Source of the DNA: Microbacteriaceae bacterium | GTDB lineage: Bacteria; Actinomycetota; Actinomycetes; Actinomycetales; Microbacteriaceae | NCBI GenBank assembly: GCA_025463565.1 | Contig: JAODAT010000053.1 | Coordinates: forward strand, 1 to 40,014 | Reading direction: 5' to 3' | Length of the DNA: 40,014 bases | Part shown: positions 32,818-40,014 of the stretch, piece by piece | Position numbering within the stretch: position 1 is the stretch's first letter | Layout of the letters: each line of letters opens with the position of its first letter | The notes under the pieces: generated by a model | Databases searched by the model: none | The model's input: only the letters and a program-made list of their open reading frames with translations | Told to the model about the DNA's origin: nothing | Position numbers and translations under genes: made by a program

Positions 32818-32826
32818 CCAAGTCCC

Positions 32827-32861
32827 GGGTCAGGACGATAACCCGAATATCGTCCTGACCC
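32827..32861. terminator. Second tandem hairpin (13-bp stem, 9-nt loop)
   Basis: GGGTCAGGACGAT (32827-32839) pairs perfectly with ATCGTCCTGACCC (32849-32861). It follows the previous hairpin by 9 bp. Unlike in sequence to the 28-bp repeat. A weak terminator or RNA-processing block. Confidence 0.45.
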
Positions 32862-33230
32862 GCCCCCAATTCATTAGCCCGCTTACCCTAGTCGGCTAAT
32901 GGTTGGTGGTGTAACTCGATGAGAGACACCTAGCACCATCAATAGTGCAATGAACAGACCGTATCGCATAGTCATCTCTTTGGGGGACCGTCGGGGGACA
33001 AAAACGTACCCCAAATGTAAAAAACGGACCGAGAAACGCCGATATACCGGGGATTTGGCTGCGGATACAGGGGTACAACGAGGGGTAGACAGACGATTAC
33101 GCGCGCTCACCGTCGCGCCAGATGCTGTATCAGTCGAGTTTGCAACGGAATCAGTCGTATTTTGGCAGTGGGGCTTCGGGTTCCGAAGAAAGCCACCCGT
33201 TTGGGGGCCATTTCGCCAAAAAATAGGGCG
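32862..33230. other. AT-richer gene-free stretch, possible relic
   Basis: About 370 bp with visibly more A/T than its neighbours. It contains the direct repeat GGGGGACCG-TC-GGGGGAC (32982-32999) and TTTGGGG (32979-32985) facing CCCCAAA (33009-33015). Short open frames exist on both strands but none has a ribosome site, family motif or typical codon use. I see no gene I can support. The composition suggests inserted or decayed foreign DNA. Confidence 0.4.
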
Positions 33231-33508
33231 CTATGCGGAAAAGCTGCGCCAGGCGCCGTAGCCGGGGGTCAGAGTCTCGCGGATCGAACGCTGCGACCGC
33301 TGCCAGGCGGACATCCCGCGCCCCCGCCGCGCGTCGTCGCCCTGCTCCTCGATCATCGCCTCGATGACCGCGGTAACGGCGGCGAGCTCCTCGGGCGAGG
33401 GGTTGCCCGAAATGACCGTGAAGCTCGCATCGAGCCGAGCAGGCACAGCCTGCTCGGAGCTGGCGTCGCGGCGAAGGTCCACCGGGCCTTCGCTTTCAGC
33501 TCCAGCGC

Positions 33509-33512
<4 letters not shown>
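33231..33512 (-). CDS. Acyl-CoA carboxylase epsilon subunit
   Basis: A 93-residue small subunit that stabilises and activates actinobacterial acyl-CoA carboxylases. The core [22 protein letters not shown] (about 30-51) is the family signature, followed by a basic linker and a conserved C-terminal [21 protein letters not shown]. The GTG start at 33512 overlaps the last codon of the beta subunit (GTGA), so the two are translationally coupled. This subunit is only known from actinobacteria and supports the taxonomic call. The acidic N-terminal third varies among species. Confidence 0.88.
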
Positions 33513-35122
<1,610 letters not shown>

Positions 35123-35172
35123 GGCTTCACTTTATCGTTGACGGTTCCGCCGATCGGGTGGCGGATGTCTAC

Positions 35173-35184
35173 AAGGTTAACCTT
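35173..35184. promoter_or_regulatory. Palindromic -10 region between carboxylase beta gene and birA
   Basis: AAGGTTAACCTT is a perfect 12-bp palindrome. On the plus strand TAACCT (35178-35183) is 6 nt before the birA ATG, giving a leaderless mRNA. On the minus strand the same hexamer would start a transcript with a leader of about 45 nt for the carboxylase gene. It closely matches AAGGATAACCTT before galU. Confidence 0.5.
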
Positions 35185-35189
35185 GGACT

Positions 35190-35990
35190 ATGCACCTTCC
35201 CCGCAGCGCGGCCCTCGCGTCCAGCCTTACCGTTCTCGACGAATGCGGCTCCACGAACAGCGAACTAGTGGCGCGGGCGGCGGTTTCGCCCGACTTCGCG
35301 GTGCTGGTGACCGACAGCCAGACGAGCGGTCGCGGGCGGCTCGGCCGCGAATGGGTGGCGCCGCCCGGTCGCACGATCGCGATCTCCGTGCTCCTGCGCC
35401 CCGTGCAGCCGGACGGCTCGCCGCTTCGGATCGAGCAGTTCGGGTGGTTGCCGTTGATCGCCGGGCTGGCGATGACCCGGGCGATCGCACCGATCGTGCC
35501 CGCACACAACGTCACCCTCAAGTGGCCGAACGACGTGCAGGTCGACGGGCTGAAGGTGTCCGGGCTGCTGGCGGAACTCGTCGGGCAGGCAGCTCCCGAT
35601 GCACCGGGTGCTGTGGTGATGGGCGCCGGGGTCAACCTCACGTTCGAGGCGGCAGAGCTGCCGACGTCGGCCGCGACATCCCTCAGCCTGAACGACGCGG
35701 TAATGCCGGCCGACGAGCTGGCGGACGCCGTGCTCTCCGGCTACCTGGAGGAACTCCGACGGTTGGTCGACGACTTCCTGCAGCACGGTTCCGGCGGCGC
35801 CGAATCGCTCATTGCCGAGCTCTGCAGCACACTCGGCCAGCGCGTGCGGGTGGAACTGCCGGGCGGCGACATGCTGCTCGGAACGGCGGTGGATGTCGAC
35901 GAATCCGGGCGCCTGCGCGTTCGCGACTCCAAAGATGGAGCGGTGCAGGCTGTCGCGGCCGGAGACGTGACCCACCTGCGGTATGAATAG
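35190..35990 (+). CDS. birA: Biotin--[acetyl-CoA-carboxylase] ligase
   Basis: A 266-residue biotin protein ligase that attaches biotin to the carrier Lys of the carboxylase alpha subunit. STNSELVAR (21-29) begins the catalytic domain; SGRGRLGREW (46-55) is the biotin/AMP loop and LKWPNDVQVDGLKVSGLLAEL (110-130) contains the catalytic Lys region. A small C-terminal SH3-like domain follows (about 215-266). No N-terminal DNA-binding domain is present, so it is a group I enzyme that cannot itself repress genes. It stands back to back with the carboxylase beta gene, a sensible pairing of enzyme and modifier. Confidence 0.94.
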   Translation: MHLPRSAALASSLTVLDECGSTNSELVARAAVSPDFAVLVTDSQTSGRGRLGREWVAPPGRTIAISVLLRPVQPDGSPLRIEQFGWLPLIAGLAMTRAIAPIVPAHNVTLKWPNDVQVDGLKVSGLLAELVGQAAPDAPGAVVMGAGVNLTFEAAELPTSAATSLSLNDAVMPADELADAVLSGYLEELRRLVDDFLQHGSGGAESLIAELCSTLGQRVRVELPGGDMLLGTAVDVDESGRLRVRDSKDGAVQAVAAGDVTHLRYE

Positions 35991-35993
35991 CTC

Positions 35994-36554
35994 ATGTCGA
36001 CCGATGAGCAGTCAGGTGAGCGCGTCATCGCGCGGCTGCGCCCGCACGCTCGCGCGCTGTTCTGGCCGTCGATCGTGCTGATCGGCGCCGTCGGCGCGAT
36101 GGCCTACTTCTACGGAAGCTTCGCCGACACCTGGCAGAACCTCGCCGTGCTGGCCGGCGGGCTGCTGCTGATCTTTCTGCTCTGGCTGCTTCCGCTGCTG
36201 TCCTGGCTCGGCAAGCGCTACATCATCACCACCCGGCGGATCGTGCTGCGGAGCGGGTTCTTCATACGGGTGCGCCAGGAACTCCTGCACAGCCGTGGCT
36301 ACGACGTGACGGTGCGGAAAACGGGCTTGCAGTCGTTGTTCGGCAGCGGTGACGTGCTCATCAACACGGGACTCGAGAATCCGGTGCGCCTGCGTGACGT
36401 GCCGTCCGCAGACCTCCTGCAGTCGGCGCTCCACGACCTGATGGAGCGTAACCTCAACCCGATCGCGGCCCGCCGCCAGTCCGAGGCGTCACGCAATCCG
36501 GAACTCGCGCGCGACCAGAACCCGGATGAGACTACGGCGTGGGGGACTCGCTGA
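35994..36554 (+). CDS. PH-domain (bPH2) membrane protein
   Basis: A 186-residue protein with two membrane segments (about 23-43 and 50-72) followed by a bacterial PH-like domain (about 75-150): RYIITTRRIVLRSGFFIRVRQELLHSRGYDVTVRKTG and GDVLINTG. Such proteins are common beside birA in actinobacteria; their role is unknown. The C-terminal 35 residues are polar. It starts 3 bp after birA and ends 23 bp inside the convergent GtrA gene. Confidence 0.88.
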   Translation: MSTDEQSGERVIARLRPHARALFWPSIVLIGAVGAMAYFYGSFADTWQNLAVLAGGLLLIFLLWLLPLLSWLGKRYIITTRRIVLRSGFFIRVRQELLHSRGYDVTVRKTGLQSLFGSGDVLINTGLENPVRLRDVPSADLLQSALHDLMERNLNPIAARRQSEASRNPELARDQNPDETTAWGTR

Positions 36555-37008
36555 CCTCTTCCTGGTCGGCGCGCAGGTCTTCGGTGCGCTCGTCGCTGAA
36601 CACCCAGATGCGGTAGAGCCAGAACCGGAACGCGGTGCCGAGAACGAGCCCGATGACGTTGGTCGAGATGTTGTCGGCGAGCAGTGACGTAAAGCCGAGC
36701 AGATAGTGCGACACCCACAGGCAGGCGACTCCGATGAGAAGGCCGCCGCCGCTGACCAGCGCGAATTCGAAGCCCTCCCGCACGATGTGCGGTCGCCGAC
36801 GATCGCGGAAGGTCCAGAACCGGTTACCGATCCAGTTGGCGATGATCGCCAGCACGGTGGAGATGACCTTGGCGAGGATCGGACCGTGCGGAACGGTGTC
36901 GGGCGAGAGCAGCGTCGTCCTCAGCAGGTTGAAGACGCCAACATCGATCACGAAGCCGACGGCGCCGACGAGACCGAATCTCACCAGCTGGGCGACAAGC
37001 CTGCGCAC
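36532..37008 (-). CDS. GtrA family membrane protein
   Basis: A 158-residue protein with four hydrophobic segments. The first (LVRFGLVGAVGFVIDVGVFNLL, about 10-31) and NRFWTFRDRRRP (about 64-75) are GtrA hallmarks, as is the final RFWLYRIWVFSDE. GtrA proteins help move undecaprenyl-linked sugars across the membrane for cell-wall or polysaccharide glycosylation. The GTG at 37008 was chosen because GGGGAG lies just upstream; longer readings add non-family sequence. Convergent overlap with the PH-domain gene is 23 bp. Divergent from purK. Confidence 0.9.
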   Translation of the reverse strand: MRRLVAQLVRFGLVGAVGFVIDVGVFNLLRTTLLSPDTVPHGPILAKVISTVLAIIANWIGNRFWTFRDRRRPHIVREGFEFALVSGGGLLIGVACLWVSHYLLGFTSLLADNISTNVIGLVLGTAFRFWLYRIWVFSDERTEDLRADQEEVSESPTP

Positions 37009-37072
37009 GCGTCTCCCCAGGTATAGGCAAGGATTGAGTTCCGCTGGGATTCTAATTCGTTGTGAGGTAATG

Positions 37073-38200
37073 ATGCTGACAGTCGGTGTGATCGGTGGTG
37101 GACAACTCGCCCGCATGATGATCCCGCCCGCGATCGAGCTCGGTATCACCCTGCGCGTGCTCGCCGAAAACGAAGGAGAATCGGCCGGACTCGCCGTCAC
37201 CCAGCTCGGCGACTACCGGAACGCGGCGGATGTCCTTCGTTTTGGGAAGAGCGTGGACGTCGTGACGTTCGACCACGAGCACGTTCCCCAGGATGTGCTG
37301 CGCGCACTCGTCGACGCCGGCGTGCGGGTGCGGCCCGCCCCGGAGGCCCTCCTGTTCGCGCAGGACAAGCTCGCGATGCGGGAACGGCTGGGCGCCGCCG
37401 GGCTGCCGATGCCGGAGTGGGCGCGGGTCACGTCCGCGGCCGACCTCGACGCGTTCCTCGCGGACAACGGCGGTCGGGCGGTCGTGAAGACAGCCACCGG
37501 CGGATACGACGGGCACGGGGTGCGCGTGGTGTCATCGTCGGCCGAGATCTCCGATTGGCTCGAGCGCGGTGACGTGCTGCTCGCCGAAGAGCTGGTCGAA
37601 TTCCGTCGGGAGCTCGCCCAGCTGGTCGCTCGCCGCGACTCGGGCGAACTGGTGGCATGGCCGTTGGCGGAGAGCGTGCAGCGCGACGGGGTCTGCGCTG
37701 AGGTGATCGCCCCAGCCCCGCGAACCGGGGGGCGCGCCGCCGAGCTGGCCGAGAGCATCGCGCGCACCATTGCGGACGGCCTCGGTGTCACCGGGGTGCT
37801 CGCGGTGGAGCTGTTCGAGACCACGGACGGTCGCCTGCTGATCAATGAACTCGCCATGCGCCCGCACAACACCGGGCACTGGACGATCGACGGCGCCGTG
37901 ACCAGCCAGTTCGAGCAGCACCTGCGTGCGGTGCTCGACCTGCCGCTCGGCGACACATCCACGCGCGAACCGTGGTCGGTGATGGTGAACATCCTGGGCG
38001 GCCCAGTGACGGGCACGATCGATGACCGATACGCATCCGCGTTCGCCGACCAGCCGGCGGCGAAGGTGCACGCGTACGGCAAGGCGCCGAGGCCCGGCCG
38101 GAAGGTCGGCCACGTCACCGCGGGCGGGTCGGACCTCGACGACGTCGTCGCGCGTGCGCGTGCCGCTGCCGCCCACTTCGGCGGCGGCGCTTTAGGCTGA
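37073..38200 (+). CDS. purK: N5-carboxyaminoimidazole ribonucleotide synthase
   Basis: A 375-residue ATP-grasp enzyme that makes N5-CAIR from AIR, ATP and bicarbonate in purine synthesis. The N-terminal nucleotide-binding strand [27 protein letters not shown] and the ATP-grasp segment [15 protein letters not shown] (about 140-154) are diagnostic, as is [16 protein letters not shown] (about 259-274). GTGAGG 5 nt upstream picks the ATG at 37073 over that at 37070. The product goes directly to PurE, encoded next. The end carries the putative -10 of purE. Confidence 0.96.
   Translation: MLTVGVIGGGQLARMMIPPAIELGITLRVLAENEGESAGLAVTQLGDYRNAADVLRFGKSVDVVTFDHEHVPQDVLRALVDAGVRVRPAPEALLFAQDKLAMRERLGAAGLPMPEWARVTSAADLDAFLADNGGRAVVKTATGGYDGHGVRVVSSSAEISDWLERGDVLLAEELVEFRRELAQLVARRDSGELVAWPLAESVQRDGVCAEVIAPAPRTGGRAAELAESIARTIADGLGVTGVLAVELFETTDGRLLINELAMRPHNTGHWTIDGAVTSQFEQHLRAVLDLPLGDTSTREPWSVMVNILGGPVTGTIDDRYASAFADQPAAKVHAYGKAPRPGRKVGHVTAGGSDLDDVVARARAAAAHFGGGALG
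38193..38198 (+). promoter_or_regulatory. Putative -10 box TAGGCT of purE, leaderless
   Basis: TAGGCT ends 7 nt before the purE ATG and overlaps the purK stop. No ribosome site is present, so purE may have its own leaderless transcript in addition to read-through. Confidence 0.4.
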
Positions 38201-38205
38201 TCAGC

Positions 38206-38700
38206 ATGTCCAAGCCGCTCGTTGCCGTCGTCATGGGGTCGGACTCCGACTGGCCGGTGATGGGCGACGCCGTCGCGGTGCTCACCGAATTCGGAATCGC
38301 GTCGGAGGTGGAGGTGGTCTCGGCCCATCGCACCCCCGAGAAGATGATCGCCTTCGGCAAGGGCGCCGCGGATCGCGGACTCCGCGTGATCATCGCCGGG
38401 GCCGGCGGTGCAGCCCACCTTCCTGGCATGCTCGCGTCTGTGACCACGCTGCCGGTGATCGGGGTGCCCGTTCCGCTCGCGAAGCTCGACGGCATCGACT
38501 CGCTGCTGTCCATCGTGCAGATGCCGGCCGGCATCCCGGTGGCCACCGTCTCGATCGGCGGGGCGCACAATGCGGGCCTGCTGGCGGTGCGCGTGCTCGC
38601 CAGCGGGGATGCCGCGCTCACGACCGCACTGGCGGCATACGCCGGTCGCCTCGAAGCCCTGGTCGCCGAGAAGAACGCGGCCCTCAAAGCCACGCTGTGA
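38206..38700 (+). CDS. purE: N5-carboxyaminoimidazole ribonucleotide mutase
   Basis: A 164-residue class I PurE that converts N5-CAIR to [14 protein letters not shown] (10-19), SAHRTPEKM (39-47) with the catalytic His, and [12 protein letters not shown] (64-75) are the conserved active-site segments. It lies 5 bp after purK, and its stop overlaps the GTG of the LCP gene (GTGA). Confidence 0.97.
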   Translation: MSKPLVAVVMGSDSDWPVMGDAVAVLTEFGIASEVEVVSAHRTPEKMIAFGKGAADRGLRVIIAGAGGAAHLPGMLASVTTLPVIGVPVPLAKLDGIDSLLSIVQMPAGIPVATVSIGGAHNAGLLAVRVLASGDAALTTALAAYAGRLEALVAEKNAALKATL

Positions 38701-40014
38701 GCACGGCTAACGTCGTCCGCTACCCGGACACCGCTTCTCCCCGCGTCATGCGGGCCAGGGCCTGGTGGCTGGTCGCGCTCAATGTGCTCATCCCCGGCTC
38801 CGCGCAGCTCATCGCCGGCAACCGGCGACTCGGGCGTTTCGGGGTCTCCACCACCTTCGTGCTGTGGGCGCTCGCGGTGGTTTCGCTTGTCGTCTGGCTG
38901 GTTTCGCGCACGACCGTCTACGCGGTGATCACCAACGCCGTCGGCCTCACGGTGCTGCAGGTGCTGCTCGCCGCATACGCGATCCTCTGGATCGTGCTCA
39001 CCCTCGACACGCTGCGGCTCACGCGCCTGGTGAAGACCGGGTCGGTCGCCCCCGCGATCGCCGCGATCGCCATCGTCGCACTGGTGGTCACGGCCGGAGC
39101 GGCCGGTTACGGCGCCGTGTCAGCGGGCGCCGCGCGGTCAGCGGTGTCGAAGATCTTCGCCGGGCAGAACTATGCGGCTCCCGTGAACGGGCGGTACAAC
39201 ATCCTGCTGCTCGGCGGCGACGCCGGACCCGACCGTGAGGGCCTGCGCCCCGACAGCACCTCGGTGGCGAGCGTCGACGCGACGACCGGCGCTGTGACGC
39301 TCATCGGCATCCCCCGCAACATGGAGCAGATCCAGTTCGCCGCCGGCTCGCCGCTCTACGGTCCCTTCCCGAAGGGCTACGTCTGCGGCGACCAGTGCCT
39401 CATCGACTACCTGTACACCTACGCCGAAAATAACCCGAACCTCTACCCGAAGGCGACGTCGGAGGGCTCGAGCCCCGGCATCGAGGCGATGCAGGATGCC
39501 GCGGAAGGCGTGACGGGCCTGAAGATCCAGTACTACGCGCTCATCGACATGCAGGGCTTCTCCGACCTCGTCGACGCGCTGAACGGCGTGACCATCGACG
39601 TGCCCGCCGCCCTCGCATACGGGCCGGTGACCGCCACGAAGCCTTACGGCACCTTCGCGGCGGGCACGCAGCACATGAACGGCTATCTCGCGCTCTGGTA
39701 TGCGCGTTCGCGCTACGACGGCAATGACTACCAGCGGATGGCCCGCCAGCGGCAGGTGCAGGAGGCGATCATCAAGCAGTTCCAGCCCGCGATCGTGCTC
39801 ACCAAGTTCCAGGACATCGCCGCCGCAGGCGCACAGGTGGTCAAGACCGACATCCCGTCGGGCATGCTTAGCCACTTCATCGACCTCGGTGATCGCGGGC
39901 GAAAGCTCCCGGTGCAGCAGCTCGAGCTGGTGCCGCCCACCTTCGATCCCGCACACCCCGACTACACGGCCATCCACGCGGCCGTCGCCGGAGTGACCGC
40001 GACCGCGTCCCCGA
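38697..40014 (+). CDS. LytR-CpsA-Psr (LCP) family cell-wall ligase, 3' end outside window
   Basis: The frame runs from GTG 38697 off the end of the window (439 codons visible). Several hydrophobic segments (about 20-155) precede the LCP domain, which starts with [10 protein letters not shown] (168-177) and [15 protein letters not shown], then [10 protein letters not shown] (about 205-214), and later [21 protein letters not shown] with the conserved Arg residues that bind the polyprenyl phosphate. LCP enzymes attach teichoic acids, arabinogalactan or capsule to peptidoglycan. Multiple N-terminal membrane segments instead of one are seen in actinobacterial members. GTGA overlap with purE indicates co-transcription. 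Confidence 0.93.
   Translation, partial: MSTANVVRYPDTASPRVMRARAWWLVALNVLIPGSAQLIAGNRRLGRFGVSTTFVLWALAVVSLVVWLVSRTTVYAVITNAVGLTVLQVLLAAYAILWIVLTLDTLRLTRLVKTGSVAPAIAAIAIVALVVTAGAAGYGAVSAGAARSAVSKIFAGQNYAAPVNGRYNILLLGGDAGPDREGLRPDSTSVASVDATTGAVTLIGIPRNMEQIQFAAGSPLYGPFPKGYVCGDQCLIDYLYTYAENNPNLYPKATSEGSSPGIEAMQDAAEGVTGLKIQYYALIDMQGFSDLVDALNGVTIDVPAALAYGPVTATKPYGTFAAGTQHMNGYLALWYARSRYDGNDYQRMARQRQVQEAIIKQFQPAIVLTKFQDIAAAGAQVVKTDIPSGMLSHFIDLGDRGRKLPVQQLELVPPTFDPAHPDYTAIHAAVAGVTATASP

Noticed and set aside
32883-32979. Minus-strand short peptide (MTMRYGLFIALLMVLGVSH) with one hydrophobic segment
   Set aside because: About 30 residues, only a weak ribosome site, and placed in the AT-richer stretch. 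It could be chance; conservation data would be needed.
32950-33261. 103-residue plus-strand open frame ending inside the epsilon subunit gene
   Set aside because: No ribosome site, no recognisable motif, atypical base composition and a convergent overlap with a real gene. Kept only as part of the relic stretch.

Overview
The window looks like a chromosomal segment of a high-GC actinobacterium, most likely family Microbacteriaceae. The evidence is the high G+C with GTG starts, a three-part acyl-CoA carboxylase that includes the small epsilon subunit typical of actinobacteria, a sugar ABC importer with no ATPase gene of its own, and many genes with a TANNNT-type -10 box only 6-8 nt before the start codon and no ribosome binding site, which suggests leaderless mRNAs.

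Layout. (1) 1-3.7 kb holds housekeeping genes: mscL, a zinc-ribbon FmdB protein and 5-formyl-THF cyclo-ligase on the minus strand, diverging from galU, a RimJ-like acetyltransferase and an unknown membrane protein. (2) 3.8-5.6 kb holds a tRNA-Ala(CGC) with terminator, an orphan lipoprotein gene, then a gene-free stretch with tRNA-like debris and a second strong terminator. (3) 5.6-20.4 kb is a carbohydrate or polyol catabolic locus. It has a divergent ROK regulator, two ABC importers of different families (MalEFG-like without ATPase; RbsBAC-like with ATPase), two Gfo/Idh/MocA dehydrogenases, a zinc MDR dehydrogenase and three TIM-barrel isomerase/epimerase-type proteins. The locus contains no glycosidase, kinase or aldolase. 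The two operons begin with nearly identical promoter/operator sequences, so they are probably one regulon of the ROK protein. (4) 20.4-23.8 kb has an AraC-type regulator, an SGNH-like/GAF fusion and an S66 LD-carboxypeptidase. (5) 23.8-36 kb has the acyl-CoA carboxylase genes (biotinylated alpha subunit, beta, epsilon) and the biotin ligase. Between alpha and beta/epsilon lie a Maf pyrophosphatase, a TRAM/TrmA-like RNA methyltransferase, a DUF2207 lipoprotein, a three-gene two-component-type operon and two copies of a long palindromic repeat. (6) 36-40 kb has a PH-domain membrane protein, GtrA, purK, purE and the start of an LCP cell-wall ligase gene.

How it fits together. The catabolic locus probably imports a sugar or cyclitol and works on it by oxidation, isomerisation or dehydration before phosphorylation. 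Its gene set resembles the oxidative myo-inositol route of Thermotoga (ROK regulator, IolG-like and MDR dehydrogenases, TIM-barrel epimerase, Rbs-type importer), but the true substrate cannot be read from sequence. A structured RNA leader may begin at the first nucleotide of the second operon. The rest is mostly core metabolism: acyl-CoA carboxylation with its biotin ligase, purine synthesis and cell-envelope functions.
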